Source: Litomosoides sigmodontis | Taxonomy: Eukaryota > Nematoda > Chromadorea > Rhabditida > Onchocercidae | Assembly (NCBI GenBank): GCA_963070105.1 | Contig: OY718805.1 | Span: 4,460,001-4,524,000, forward strand | Length of the DNA: 64,000 bases | Reading direction: 5' to 3' | Part shown: piece after piece, positions 1 through 13,654 of the stretch | Layout: the number at the start of each line of letters is the position of its first letter | How positions within the stretch are numbered: position 1 is the stretch's first letter | Position numbers and translations under genes: made by a program | The notes under the pieces: model-generated | Databases searched by the model: none | What the model saw: only the letters and a program-made list of their open reading frames with translations | What the model was told of the DNA's origin: nothing

Positions 1-1915
1 TACACGCGAACTCTGCAAACACATAGCCATTTTTTAAGTTGAAAAAAATCAAAAAAAAAAGGCCAAAAATAGTTAAAGATTAGCTCTTCCAAATGCAATT
101 AGCGACTTTCGTCTCTGCTTATCCAACAAATTGATGGGATTTAAAATTGCTAAGTCAGCCAATTTCGAATAAAATGTGAAATTTGATTTCCATTTCTTCC
201 TAGCTCCCTCAGTTTCCTTCATCATTATTTAATTACTTTCTCAGCTTCTTAAAAAATATTAGCAATCGGAAAATGATTTCGGTGCTTTTATTTATTATTG
301 CTACTACAATACAAAAAAAATTTGCAAAAAATTTACAAAGAAAAAATTTTGCTGACCTTGCCTTTTCTCTACCCTACCTTCCTACGCTTCTAATCAGTCT
401 GTTGATAAGGTTGAAACGTCATATACTTTTGAAGTGGCCATGGATATTCTATTCATAGATATTATTGAATTTCGTATTTCTTTGATTCGGTAAATAAAAC
501 TTATGAATGGAGTGAATTGAACCACTATTTTGTGCGAAGACAGTTTGCTCGATATATTCCGTTTTTCCGTGTAATCCGTTAAAGTTCAAAAAAATTACTT
601 TTCAAGCGTTTTTTCTTTTAAAATTCGAACAAAATTTCAGATTTTAGCTTTTACCGTTCATATTCTCAAAATTTCAAATTGCTTGACAAAACTGATTATC
701 CGTTAAAAGATGTAAGAACTCTCTCTCTCTCAAACTTTCCTTCAATTAATTCAGTGACATTCGGGAAAGATCGATGAAGTTGGAATCGTAAATAAAATTA
801 TTAATTTCACCATTTGCATTAAACCCATTTTTTTCACTAATTCTAATTGTTGTTTTTTGATCATGAATAAATGCATGCAAACATAACAACTATAACAATA
901 GGACAACATTGGAATGCAAAATGAAACGGAAACTAATTGACATCGATGCTCTCTTCATGTTATCTCACTGAAACTTTTCCAGCTGAAACTAAAACTTTTC
1001 CATCGAAATGCATTTCAAATGTTAGCTTACATAACTTCCTTAACAGAAAGTCAGTAATTGTTGGTAATAACTTCTTTAATTGTAATTTTTCTTTTTTGGA
1101 AAAACTCCTCTTCGAAAGGATCGATATGGAGAAATAATATTAATCTTTTAATTGAATGATTAAACAGCTGAGGAGATGGGGAAGCATAAGGACTTTCTTA
1201 AAATTGCTTCCATTTTATTTTGCCAATAATTTCTTGTCTAATGAAATCACTGAAACGATCAATTTCTTTTTTTATTTCTTTCTTAAAACATCTTGAAATT
1301 AAAATCGAATGAGCTTAACGAGCAAGCACTTTCAATGAAGCACAAGTGGGATGATAGAAGTGAAACTTTACCAAACTTTATCTTAAGACAGATGGCGAAG
1401 TTTCATTATTGTTTTCAGTGTACAACTGGTCCTAAGAGAGCTTTCATGGGCAACATAGGAAGCGTCCGTCTTTCCTTCTCTTACGATATCGTATTGTATC
1501 GGATAGAAATCAACGAACGATATATTGAAAAAATAATTTTTTGAATTTGTAATTTCAAGTGCTAAAGTTTCAGTTTAGTACCTTTCGACGACTACCGTCA
1601 TTGTTCATTTTTGCGTCTAATTTTAGAATGCATTTCATAGGTATTTGAAAGTCAAAGACAAATTAGCGACTTATGAAAAAATTGAAAAATTTTATTCGTA
1701 AAATTGGCGTAAAAGGAAACATCGTTGAGCTAAATGAATGTATGGAATAAATTAAACTTAATACTTCCAATAACTGTTGATCTGATGTTGTAATTAAATA
1801 ATTAATGATTCGATTAAAAAAAATACAAGTGCTCAAACATTTTTCATTCTTAGAGAGTTTTTAAGATTAATTGCATGGTAGTAAATTTTTTTATCATTAA
1901 AAATATTTTGCTTAC
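1..1915. other. Non-coding or unassigned stretch at left edge
   Basis: AT-rich sequence with no exon I can place with confidence. It presumably contains the intron and remaining exons of the minus-strand gene whose first exon is at 1916-2145. One possible minus-strand continuation uses a TTTCAG acceptor near 1252 and stays open for about 17 codons, but I cannot verify it. The plus-strand frame at 1293-1544 is open for 83 codons without a homologue I recognise. Confidence 0.4.
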
Positions 1916-2145
1916 CTTGTTCGATATCCTTCAATTTTGATACGATACTCCAAGCATGAGTTATAATCGATGTAAACTGTGTCTGTCCGTATCAACAAGT
2001 TTGTTTCATTTTCGAAAAATTTAATCGAACTGTTCAGATTGATAAATTTTTGATGAGAAATGAACAGATGAGTGAGATTTGTGACAGTGAAAAATAGTGC
2101 CAAAAGGATGACAGTTGGTAACATCCTAGAGATAATTGTTTGCAT
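1916..2145 (-). CDS. Probable first coding exon of a secreted or membrane protein (partial)
   Basis: On the minus strand an ATG opens a 76-codon frame that ends exactly at a consensus donor (AAG|GTAAGC, in phase 2). The first stop codon of the frame lies inside the donor, as expected for a real exon. The first about 28 residues are a classic signal peptide or signal anchor: a short N-terminus with one Arg, then a run of Leu, Ile, Val, Phe and Ala. After it come three N-glycosylation sequons (NLT, NSS, NET) and a single Cys, which points to an extracellular protein. No family is recognised. Following exons should lie at lower coordinates, partly outside the window. A chance open frame cannot be excluded, but the combination of signal peptide, sequons and perfect donor is suggestive. 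Confidence 0.45.
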
Positions 2146-4431
2146 AAAATTAAAATAATAACTCTCAAAGCGATGAAAAGTTAATTATAGAGAGAGAGGG
2201 AGGAAGAGAAGCTATTGGTAGATTCAAGCAATTATTTTTCATATTCAATCTCTACGGATACAAGAATGGTAAACAAACTGTAACGATGCTGATAGCCTAC
2301 AGTACCCCATCTATGCAAGGTATTCAGAAATATTCGGCATTTTAAAGAGTATTTGCTGAGACAATGGATCATAAATCGCTTATAACTTTATGAAATCACA
2401 AGCAGGAATGAGTTACTGATGACTGATTGTTTCACTAACAGAGAATCTCTCCTGCTCAATTCAGGAAACATAAAAAGAATCGCTACCGTAAGACTTCCAC
2501 GAAGTGCTAGCAACAAGATAAGATGGATTATCGTAACTTTCTGACTTATTCACTGACCTAGTCACACTCACAAATTCTCCGCCGTCCTACAAACAGCTCC
2601 GCCTATGTGTATTTTTGTACCGCTCGGTTCTTGCAACGACAATCAGATCTCTGTACTGCTGATGTTGCGAAGAAGACATTGGAGCGGTAACGGAGAGAGA
2701 TGGATGGATGTTCCTCTTTACTTTTTTCTTGCATCAATTCCGAATCGTTCATTTAAGTTACGCATTTGCTGCCTATTCCAGGCTCCTTCTGTCCTTATTT
2801 ACAAGTGATCGACCAATCGAATGATCGTGTGAGAGGAGACCTGAAATAGCGTCGCGAAGAGCTGGGCAGAAATCTCTTGCGTATTGACGAAATCTCTTCT
2901 AAACTGGTAGATTCCTTTTGGTTCTAAGAATTCTTGCTAAGCCTATTGATGTTGATGTCCGACGAAGAGAGCGGCCTACTTTCTGCCAATTTTTGTATAA
3001 TTTTTCTTGTTGCACACTCTCTTCTCTCGTCATCGTAGTGATGTGATAGTACATATCGTTGTGATGAAAGACAGTCAGGTAAATTAAGATATATTTTGAA
3101 TAAAGCAGTTTAATCGATTCAATGTTAGGTATAGAAACAATCAAGTTCATGGTGCCTACGAACAACATGAACAACTTTAAAAAAAATTTTTTTTCGCTTT
3201 AAATAATTTAAAAATAGTTATTGAAAAATTCTTTTTTGCAATAGAAGTTTCTCGATTTAGCTATGTAAGCACGATAAATTTGAAATGAATGAATTTTGTC
3301 ATCGAAATTATTGCTTTAGCAGTTATGATTAAAAAGATTTCTTGAACACTAATTAGTGAATTTGGAAAGCAATCATTCATATAGCAATTATTCCATATAT
3401 AATTTTTCGAGCAATTATTCATATATAATTGTTAATCCTTCCATCCAAAGTCTTTTTTACGACCTTATGATAAAGCGATTCAAAACTGGAGACATTAAGG
3501 ATTTTGTGAATTTTAAAAATTTCAGTCAATAAAGTGTTAACATTTCTGCTGGTTTAAAGCAGTCCTAGGCAGGAATGAAATAGTGTTAAGGTTAATTGTA
3601 AATAGAAATTTAAAAATTGAAGATATTGGGCGAGGAAAAAAGCACAGCAATGTTTTTTCGATAGCTACAAATAGTAACAATCTGAAGATGTGATGCATTT
3701 TATCTAAATTTTCTACATGGTAAATTCTGTAGAATCAGTTCTAATCCTACTATTATTTCCTAACTGTTGCTATTTACGAAAGAATTTATTACAGTAAATA
3801 AGACCTTCGAAGTACCATTTCTTTATTTCTATTCGCTTAATTTCATTGTTTAACTTTAACATGTGTACTTGTCTTGCAAAGTGAGTGGCATTTTGATAAA
3901 AAATCTGCGAAAACGAGTTATCCAAGTCCCAAGTGGAATCCGTAAATAATAACTGTTACATTGTTTTGATTTTAAAGATTCTGAGGTTTTCAATGGTGAC
4001 AGTATCACTGCTGTATATTTAAGAGTTAATTAAATTAATCAGGAGACTTCTGTTAATTAAATTCCAGTTTGCTGCTATCTAATACCGGAGGACATGATAA
4101 AATCAAATCTTCCTGATTTTGACAAAGTTTGAACATGAAGATCGCGAAGTCACTCATCTTTAGTTACACTTGCACTTTCTCTCTTAAAATATGTTATCAT
4201 GATTTCATAGAAATTATGAATGTAAGGTTGTGTCCGATGGGATGTGTTCGATTTTTTAATCTTGAATTTCATTTCAGACTGAAACGTGAGGTGAATGTAG
4301 TGTGAAAGAGATAACTCTAACAAGAGCTTAGATGCACCGGCAAAGCTGAGAGGACTCGGTATTATCACCTCAGCGTTCGGTGTTATCCCTTTCCCTATTT
4401 GCTACTAATTCGTTTTGTAGTATCATCCTAA
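2146..4431. other. Intergenic region upstream of the PLC-gamma gene
   Basis: About 2.3 kb without a recognisable gene, lying between a divergently oriented candidate exon and the PLC-gamma start. It should hold the PLC-gamma promoter. A minus-strand frame of 91 codons at 2899-3174 is open but has no splice signals or homology that I can see. Around 3378-3432 a unit close to GCAATTATTCATATATAATT is present twice. Confidence 0.5.
4411..4420 (+). promoter_or_regulatory. Likely spliced-leader trans-splice acceptor of the PLC-gamma gene
   Basis: A pyrimidine-rich acceptor ending TTTTGTAG lies 11 bases before the first ATG of the PLC-gamma frame, with no upstream coding exon that fits. In nematodes this arrangement usually marks addition of a 22-nt spliced leader. 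It is inferred from position and consensus only. Confidence 0.45.
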
Positions 4432-7400
4432 ATGGAATTGGAAATGGAAAAAGTGTTCCATGCAATGGAAATGGGTAATTTTTCTTGTTGTATAAAACAA
4501 TAAGTGATAAATTTGAAATATCGGTCAGTTCTCTGAGAAGAAGACCAGCTTGTGATTGTTTTCTTGTTAATCTTTTCTTTCGTTAATATTAAGAGGACAT
4601 AGAAAACTTATAATGCAGTTACGTATGCTTTTTTTAAGCTTTGAATTACGTTTTACCTGACATTAACGGTTAAGTAGTTGTCGATTCTTTAGGTCATAAC
4701 GTCTACAAACTTCTATTGCTGAAGCGGCGAGATCCAGTACATAAAAGGCTTACATATAACCGTGAGACGAGACAGCTGTTTTTGTCGAAACTGGGTAGTT
4801 CCGACAAGGTTAAAATAAGATGAAGATTTCTAATGTGTTTTATAAATCTATATATTTTTTCTGCAGTTGATTGCATCTTCACATTCTGTTCTTCAATAGA
4901 TTTTCAATTTTTTTTAATGCAAGGTTTTGTATAACTTATGGTGGAATTTAAAAATTAAATGAAATTAGGTAAAAATCAGTCGAGGGCTCAAAAATTGAAA
5001 TGAAATAAGCACTGCAATTATTCGCGTAATGAACGTACTGAAATTACTTGCGTTTCAGGGTGCTAGTAAAACATTACGATTAGATTTGCGAATAGTAAAG
5101 GAAGTTCATACACTTGATTTTAAATTGAAAAAGATAAAAATCAGCGACAAGTGGGAAAAAGACAAGGAAATAAAACAGTTTGATGCAGCAAGAATATTAA
5201 TTTTGGGTTATACAACCAGTTTCAATTTGCGGTATTGGATTTTGCTGTGTGAGTATCTGCACCTTGTCGTACATGAAAATATGGTAGAATTTTAGTGGTT
5301 CGTGCTATAGTAATTTTATAGGACTTACAATTTAAATAGACAGTTGTAACGGCTACTGTAGAGGATCACATTACAATGATATCAATTTCTTTTTTTTTTG
5401 GTTAATAACTGTTTACTAAAAAGCAAGTTTTTTAGTTGATACGGAAGATTTATGCCGAATGTGGTGCCAGGGCGTTCACTACTTGATGCTTGATACAATT
5501 TCTGCTTGTCATGCACTCCTTATGGAACGATGGCTTAGGAAAGAATTTTACAATATTGCTGGATATGCTGCTGAAAACCCTTAGTAAGAATCTAGTGTTC
5601 TCATAAAATGACAAACTCATAGTTCTTTTCATCTTGTTATCAAAAAATTGGTATCTCTTTGTTGTAATATTGGAACTGTGAGGCATACATAGTATGATGG
5701 GATTACTTGGAAAGTGGTGTTTACTAAAATGTTTAGAAATTTATTATCGTATTATGTATCAATATGCTTAAAAATTTTTTGTGATTTTGCGCACCAATAC
5801 TCTGAGATTCCCTAGCATGGTGAGGTCCTCTTCATGTTTGTTCAGTTTGCAGCGTAGCAATGAAACATATGAAGCCGTTCGCACAAACAAGTTTGCAGTA
5901 CAAGGTACAATCAAAACAACTGCAAGAAGCTTGCGAGGTAAGTTATTTTATTGTGGCAAAACTGTGCTTGCAACCAGTTTCAGTCATTTGATTCAAAAAT
6001 AAATCTACTAAGTTTAAATTAGAGCATGTTTTTTTATTGATTTTGCCATGGAAAATTGAATTTCAAAAATTTCTGTTGGCTACTAGAATCAAGTAATTGT
6101 GGTCGTTTTAGGAAATAATGCATTATGATACTTTCGCAAGTGCTTATCGCAAGCTTCTCCACTCTAGTCCTGTAAGTTGCAAAACTTTGTCTTTTTCCTT
6201 CAACTAATTCAATTGTATTCACTGAAGAAGGTAGCTTCTCGAAACACTTTTTCATCTCACTGCTGTTGCAGTTATTCTTATTTCTTCCTTTAGCTGATCC
6301 TGGGTCGTTATTATTAACTTTTCCTACATTTTTCTTTTCTTCATCTTAGAACAGTTTACTTATTAAATTGTAATTTTCCGATTTTATTCATAGTTTTGAA
6401 AGACTTTACACTTTTGCCACTTTTGCAGCTTTTCGGAGAACATTTTGCAGCTTATTCGGACGATGCAGCTGTTGTTAGCTTCAATAACTTTTTACGGTTT
6501 CACAAAGATAAACAAAATGTAGGTGACTGGAAATACTTGCATTAAAGCAGGGCTCGTGTTTCTTTTTGTTTTGAAATATATTTTTTAAATTTTCAGTTGT
6601 TGCTCAATCCATTTTTCTATTATGACCAACGCACGGTTCGTCACATTTAAAGCGAATGAAATTTTTAGGATGAAATAGGGATGGCGCGCGAAAAAGCCAG
6701 TGATTTTCTTAGACGTCTCTTAAGAGAATGGGATCCATATAGAGATGTTCCTGAACCGGCTCTTAGCGTTACTGAAGTACGGTTTTGTTACTCGGGTTTT
6801 TGCAATTTTGCTCTAACTACTTTGTAATGTGTGGAAATTATTTTAACAGTAATACCTTTAACTTAATTTCTTCTTTCTTGCGTAGCTTCAGCTTTACCAA
6901 ATGTTATATTGATTTTGTATTAAAAATGAGATGTTTTTATAGTTTTGCGATTTCCTCTTTTCTCGAGAAAATTCACTGTGGGATTCTGTTAACGAAAATG
7001 TTGTACATGACATGAATCGACCACTAAGTCACTATTGGATAGCTTCGTCACACAACACGTTAATTTTATATTTGTACTAAATCTAAAATTCCTTTTATTC
7101 CAATTTTAAAGATTGGAGAATTTCTAATTTTACCATGAATTAGCATTGTTATAACATCGAGAACTCTACAATTAAAAATTTAGATATCTTACTGGTGATC
7201 AACTAAAGAGTGAATCCTCCTTGGATACGTATGCTCGAGCTTTACTTATGGGTTGCAGATGTGTTGAACGTATGATTTTATTCCATTTAATTAATACTGG
7301 TGATTACCTGCTAAAGATAGAAAAAAATATTTAATAAAAGAAACGAGATGCTTTATTTCGGTTACATAATAACCAATAAAATAAAGGTAAAATATGCCCA

Positions 7401-10400
7401 TGAGCAGCGCAGTCATCTGGTCTCCCTTAATGAGGAATATTTAGAAGCAAAATAAAATTAATGAATAAAGTGGAAGTAACGCGTAATACCTAAATATGGT
7501 TTATAACATCTTTTAGTTGATTGCTGGGATGGACAAAAGAAAAGTTCAGGTGAAGTACAAGATATTCTTATTTATCACGGCTACACAATGACTAGTAAAA
7601 TCAACTTGCGCGATGTACTTTACACAATTCGACATTACGCCTTCATCAATAGCGAGTAAGTGTAGATAAATGGTGTAAAATCATCTAAAACAAACATTGA
7701 AGAGATGTTTCTGGTATCTCCCTCAATGTTACATTAATAGTTTCACATGTTTATGCTTTAACAATTAAGATACTGCTTTACGGCTATTAAGATCAATACT
7801 ATAGATTGGCCATATATTTAAATGTGATACCTAAGAAGTGGTGAATGAATTTAGGTTTCCAGTGATTCTCTCGATTGAGGATAACTGTTCGGTACCAGTG
7901 CAACGCGTGCTCGCTCGTGAAATTAGGGAGATTCTTGGTGATTATTTACTTACAACTCCAGTTAGTCGTGAAGAAACTTATTTACCATCTCCAGCAGCCC
8001 TCAAGCGAAAAATCATCTTGAAGCACAAGAAATTGCCAACAGAAAGTGAAGAAATTGCCTTGCAGCAAGTTGATGACGGTAATTGCTTTCGAGGCTTTAA
8101 TATCCTTGAAGTTTTTATTTTATGTGTATTCTACTTGTAGTAAGTGCTAAAACTCCATGTTAAAATATTTAGTAGACTTCATAATTCTTTATTTTTAGAC
8201 CTGGAACCGGATTTGCTTTCGCTAAATTTTATTCGGAGAGGAATTTTGTCCTTGAAAAGTGGAGAAAGTGGAGTAGGTTGCTGCAATTTTCACACTGTAA
8301 CACCTAGTCGTTTTTTTAATGATAATTGAATATTGATGAATGCTCACATTTAGGAAATTTTCTGCTTTAATTCCTCGTTTTTTGCAAAGTTGTGATTTTT
8401 CGAACTCACAAATCTGGACAGTTAACCTAATTTAGGACTGGACAACTCACTTATTCATATTATTTCCTGATCGTTTATATTATATGCTAGAACATTGCGA
8501 AAGTGATATCAATAATCAGGAGACTTTGAGACGTCAGAATTCACTCATGAACGGACAGGATGATGAAAATCAGGTGATGCGTTTAACCGTGATTCATTTT
8601 TTACTTTTTCAATTTAGAAATAATTTTTCTATTTGTGTTCTATATAGCTCTCTTTTTATTATAGGACGGTTTGATAAACTTGACAAGTTTCGGTGTTTCT
8701 CCGGAAGAAATACATGTTACAGAGGAATGGTTCCACGGTAAAACAGATCGGGATACTGCAAGATTGCGTCTTTTGGAGCACAAAGATAAAGGCAATGGTC
8801 TTTTTTTGGTTCGCGATTCAACCATCTTCATTGGCGACTATTCCTTATCATTTTTGTAAGTGTTTTTTAAAATTAAAGGGAGCGCATTGTTTTTTTATGA
8901 AGTGTTGCAGAAGTCACTGTTAGAAATTTTTTTCAGCTAGTATCGGATGTTTTTCATAAAAATATAGACAGTGCCAATTTTAGACATAATGAAAGAGTGC
9001 ATCACTGCCGAATACGCACGAGGATGGTGAATGGTGAAAAAAAATATTACTTTTTGGAAAATAAGCAAATGGATACACTTTATGAGCTTATATCGCACTA
9101 TACGAAGGAAAAATTAAGGACACCGAATTTTAGCACAACACTGGTCACTCCGTGTCCGCAGCCCTGTCCTCATCTCGGAATGATGCAAGTTTTGAATTAA
9201 ATCGTTTCATGCCGCCTCGAATTTCTTATCTTTAACCTTTATCGACATTTTCATATTGTATACAATGTCAGCCAATAAAAAACAATTTTAGTTGAAACGT
9301 ATTTTATATTTCGGTATCAAGCGCTTGGAAGTCAGAAGTCAACTGTAGAAAGCTAAACTGTTACTTATTAGTGGTACCATGTAATAAACTCAGAGACATG
9401 CGCTGAGAGAAACGTGTTTATTGTTCAGATGGTTCTGTGGGGAAGCAGATAGAAATCGTGCTGAAGAACTGTTGAATACAGTTCAGCAAGATGGGGCTTT
9501 CTTGTTTCGCTTTAGTTCTACTGATAAAAACGTCTTTGTGCTTTCTCTAAGGTATGCATTATTTCGGCCCTTAATTTATTCGTCGTGCACAAATGCTTTT
9601 ATTATTTCGCATTATTGCTGCCATTTCAACATTTTGGTGACATTAAAAGTACCATTACGTCTGTAGGGTTGATGGCGAAATATGGCATTACCATTTAAAA
9701 CGCGATGGTCGAATTTTCGTTATCAACCAAACAGTTTTCGAAAATTTGAATCAAATAGTTGAATATTATTCAACAAGGGAATTTGTTCGTGGGATTTGTT
9801 TGAAATATCCTGTTAGTGAGAATGCTATTACCGATTGCGCCGATTCACGGTTTAATGGCAACCGTGCACCCGGTTGTTACATGGAGCTCAAGAACATTGA
9901 TAAGGAGGTAATGAGCTTTAATAAAGCATAAAGTTTGTAAAGTTCGTTTTCAACAGCTTTCTTTGGTTAATTTTTGACGTCCTCAACTCACATTTTGAAA
10001 AATGTTGTTCATAAAATGAATCGTGTGAAAAAATTATGTGCTACTTGATCCAACTACTTTGTTAGTCATGAATCTGCAGATTAAAAATCTACTTGAAATT
10101 ATGTGTCTTACAGCGGTAATAAAGATAATTAGTAAAGAACCAGCAGGTAAGGAGACATAAATTAATGTATTCGAAGCGATTAATGGAAACAGTTTTAGCA
10201 GTACTTAGATATTTCGAGCTAAACTGCAACTGATTTTTAACTTGATCTTCATTATGATTAATTTTATCAACCAATTTCCATTACATCAGGATATTGTTGG
10301 TGGAGGATAATCATCATTTAAATTCAGGTATTAGTACGAGCTATAGAGCCATACACTGGATCTCTTCTCGGCGAGCTTTCGTTCCCAGTAAATGCAGTGA

Positions 10401-13400
10401 TAACTGTGTTGAGGAAGGAAGGAGATCGGTAAGATTTAATTTATGTAACAACCTGTAATTTTATAAGTTTAAAAACGTTGATTTGAAGGTGAATTTTGTT
10501 CTGAAAAAGTTTCGAAGCTGATGAATTCGAAGTTAAGGTCTATATTTTGTTTGTAGCATGCGTGGAAAATATGGCAACAGTTTGGGTTTCTTCCCTTCTA
10601 GATGCGTTGTTGAACTGGAAAATTCTGATAATCAATCGGTAAGTATTGTTAGAGCTTTAAAAAATTTTGGTAGGGTTTATTATTAGATGAACGAAGCTTG
10701 AAGTGTATTTTTGAACTTTTATTCTTGTCCACTGATTTAGCAGTTTAGATATTCACAAATAAACTTTTTAGAGTGAATTGGGCATTTATGCAGCTATTGA
10801 TTTGTCTGATTCTTTGATTGAAGAAGTACCACTTGAAGTTGCTGGTCGACCATTTGCATTTAAAATCAGACGTGTTTCTGCGCATTGGAACCCAAGCGTA
10901 TATTAGTTTTGTTATTTGGAATTTGACACTTTCTCACAGTTAAAGATTAATATCTTAATTTAATAGGGAGTGGATTTCTTTTAATTGGAAATATGGTTTA
11001 TGCCTCTAGGAATACATGTTGGCAACCAATTCAAATGAAGATCGTGAAGACTGGTTAAATATTTTACATGAGCTGACGAGGACAGCTATGGATCGTAGTA
11101 CTTTGATACGTACAAGAGAGAAAAATTTGCGAATTGCTTCTGAATTATCTGATTTGGTAGTTTACTGTCATGCAGTTCCTTTCAATTCACAATTCGCAAG
11201 TATGTTGTCGTTATCGTTTTTTTTTTCAAAATCTAATGTTGGAGAGAGGCTGACTATTTTTGTATCTTTTATGCAAGTTAATTAATTCCATAAAAATACG
11301 ACCACTAGTGAGCGTGCGTTTAACTTTATATAAAATTTTGAAAGGCTTCAACAGCGCGTTATTTACTTTCATTTCAAGAGCAAATTATGAATTTGTGCAG
11401 TGATCATGAAGAAGATAAAAAATTGCTAAAAATTTTTGCAGCACAAGGCAATTTCTATGAGATGTGCTCGTTTAGTGAAACAAAATTTGAGAAATTGGTG
11501 GAACGAGGTTTAGTTCAATTTAATTCTCGTCAGTTGTCACGCGTTTATCCGCAGGCTTCACGTGTAACTTCAACAAATTATGATCCTGTGCCGATGTGGA
11601 ATGCTGCATGCCATATGGTTGCATTAAACTATCAAACTGGTGACAGGGTTAGTGTTTAAAGTTCTTATTGCATACTTAAATAACAGGGAAGTGGGTTTGA
11701 TTTTTTATTTTCCTTTTTCATATCTCATTGCTTGGCATGTAAAAATTCCCTCTTCTGTAAATCGTACGTTTTAAGATGTTTGGATTAAAAAAAATTCTTA
11801 CACCGAAACTGATGACAAATCCTTTGTATGTAATTTTTGTGTATTTTTGTGCCTTCATAAGTTTTTTGTATATGATGACTCTTGGGAGTGCTGGTTGACT
11901 GTTTCACAAAATAGTGAATTCCAATTTCTTTGGAGAGTTGTTCTTTTGTTGGTTTATAAATTTGTGAAAATTTTGACAATTTAATTTTCTTCATTTTGAT
12001 CTTTTTTTATACATAAATCGGAATGACAAAGATATAAGATGTGTTTTTGCAGTCAATGCAACTAAATCATGGTAAATTTATGGCGAATGGGCAATGTGGA
12101 TATGTGCTAAAACCATCCTATATGATCGATGAAATGTTTTCTCCGGATGCTGCTGAAATGGTATCTACTTCCTGTCCAATCATTCTTACTGTTCATGTAA
12201 GTTGTTCACTGACTAAGAGGTTTTAAATTTCTGAGCCAGGACACAACCAATTTTCCATAGTTTCCGATTATCTCTGAGCGCATTTTTCTTAGTTTCAAAA
12301 TTTTGGATGCTAATTAACCTACTTTTAGAATCAGCCACATTTGTAACACTGAAACTGCATCCTTGATGCAGCAAAAAAACGATATTTTTTAAAATTAGGC
12401 ATTTAAAAATTATTTAGGTGATAGCAGGACAGCATTTGTCAAGGAAAGATAGAAGTAGAGGTATCTGTTCTCCACTTGTTACTATAGAAGTTGTTGGTTT
12501 GTCGGCTGATTCCACCATTATTCGAACACGAGCTGTTGGTTAGTTTTTTTCTATCGAATTTAAGAACTTAATAAAATAGTTTTGCCGTTATTTACACCAG
12601 TCAGATTATAAATCAGGATTTTAAAGTCAATCATGGATTTAAGTTCAGCTTCAAATGGCTTGAATCCGATTTGGAATGAGAAATTTATCTTCAAAGTCTA
12701 CTGTCCAGAAATAGCTCTACTTCGCTTGTATGTAGAGGATGGCGACTTCATGGGACCTAAAATGGATCCATTTATTGGCCAAGCTGTGTATCCACTTGAT
12801 TGCATCCGAACTGGTAAGCCTTTTTTCTTATTATTTTCTTGTTTAAATTATTACTGTTTGAGTAGATTTTATTAATGGTTTTAACAAAAGTTCGTTAATG
12901 ACGAAATACTAATATTTTTGGCTTTGAGTGTGGCTAAAGGTGATAAAATAAATGAGGCAATATATAAAATAAATGGGACGATATGACGTGATTCACTGAT
13001 CTAATAATTTTATTCTACGTCTACTTAGGTTTTCGATCCGTAACACTTCGTAATCAGTTTGGCGAAGAGTTGGAATTGTCATCGTTACTCGTTTATCTGG
13101 ATATGCGCAGGCAAGGTAATGAAGCAGAAATTCTAAATCCACATATTGCTTTACAATCTGGCCGATGTCTTGCAGGTATGACATTCATTTTTTTCAAATT
13201 TGAAAACAAAGTTCTAAGAATTTAGCTTAATGCTATAGGCGGATTGAACAAAACATCGACATCATCTGGTGTATTTTTGGCACGATTGGATTCAACCGGT
13301 CAGAATGATTTTACACCACCACTTTCAACCAATTTCTCAGCTGCAGGGCATGTCCCAGTCTCAATGGATTTAACACCGACAAAGTAAGTTTTTCTTAATA

Positions 13401-13654
13401 GTTTTTTCAAAAGCGTTTTGCAATCAATTACTGTGCAGCAAGCTATTGCTATTCGAACTTTTCTTCAATTTAGAATTGGAAAAGGTTTTAAATGCTTAAT
13501 AGTACTGTGATTTATTGAACCAACTTTATTTCATTCGATTCGCCTACATTTTTTGACTATTCATTTATCATTGTTTCATTTTAGCAGTTCTGCAGCATCA
13601 TCTTCAAGAAGAGAAAGCAGTTTAAGAAAAATTTTCCGGTTTGGAAAGAATTAA
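4432..13654 (+). CDS. plc-3: Phospholipase C-gamma, 29 exons, 1310 aa
   Basis: Hydrolyses PIP2 to IP3 and diacylglycerol downstream of tyrosine kinases at the plasma membrane. Exons: 4432-4474, 4693-4808, 5059-5248, 5436-5583, 5853-5937, 6112-6171, 6429-6518, 6669-6776, 6943-7058, 7184-7269, 7517-7655, 7855-8078, 8199-8272, 8436-8573, 8665-8855, 8984-9184, 9429-9551, 9667-9907, 10328-10428, 10557-10638, 10772-10897, 11010-11199, 11379-11647, 12053-12196, 12418-12538, 12649-12813, 13029-13175, 13239-13383, 13585-13654. All phases join and the total is divisible by three. Domain order is the PLC-gamma signature: PH (about 15-132), EF-like (150-285), X box (305-455; catalytic His in SSHNT at 317 and in YHGYT at 368), half PH (475-540), SH2 (561-655, FLVRDS), SH2 (671-760, FLFRF), SH3 (792-850), half PH, Y box (930-1060), C2 (1080-1200), and a Ser-rich tail with a basic end. 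The regulatory tyrosine equivalent to human Y783 is Tyr782 (PGCYMEL). Oddities are a GC-AG intron after exon 16 and an SH3 without its tandem Trp. Confidence 0.95.

Noticed and set aside
2899..3174. 91-codon minus-strand frame beginning MFMLFVGTMN
   Set aside because: No splice signals, no recognised domain, hydrophobic start shorter than a good TM helix; kept only as a possibility.
8640..8831. Minus-strand open frame of 63 codons
   Set aside because: Antisense to the exon encoding the first SH2 domain of PLC-gamma, which is clearly the real coding strand.
9400..9428. Upstream acceptor (ACTCAG at 9400) that would keep phase with a GT donor for PLC-gamma exon 17
   Set aside because: It would insert about 13 unaligned residues before the second SH2 domain and has a poor polypyrimidine tract; the GC donor model gives a clean domain junction.
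12605..12648. Longer version of PLC-gamma exon 26 starting before the methionine near 12633
   Set aside because: The required phase does not fit or creates stops; the TTCAG acceptor at 12648 gives [13 protein letters not shown], the expected C2 sequence.
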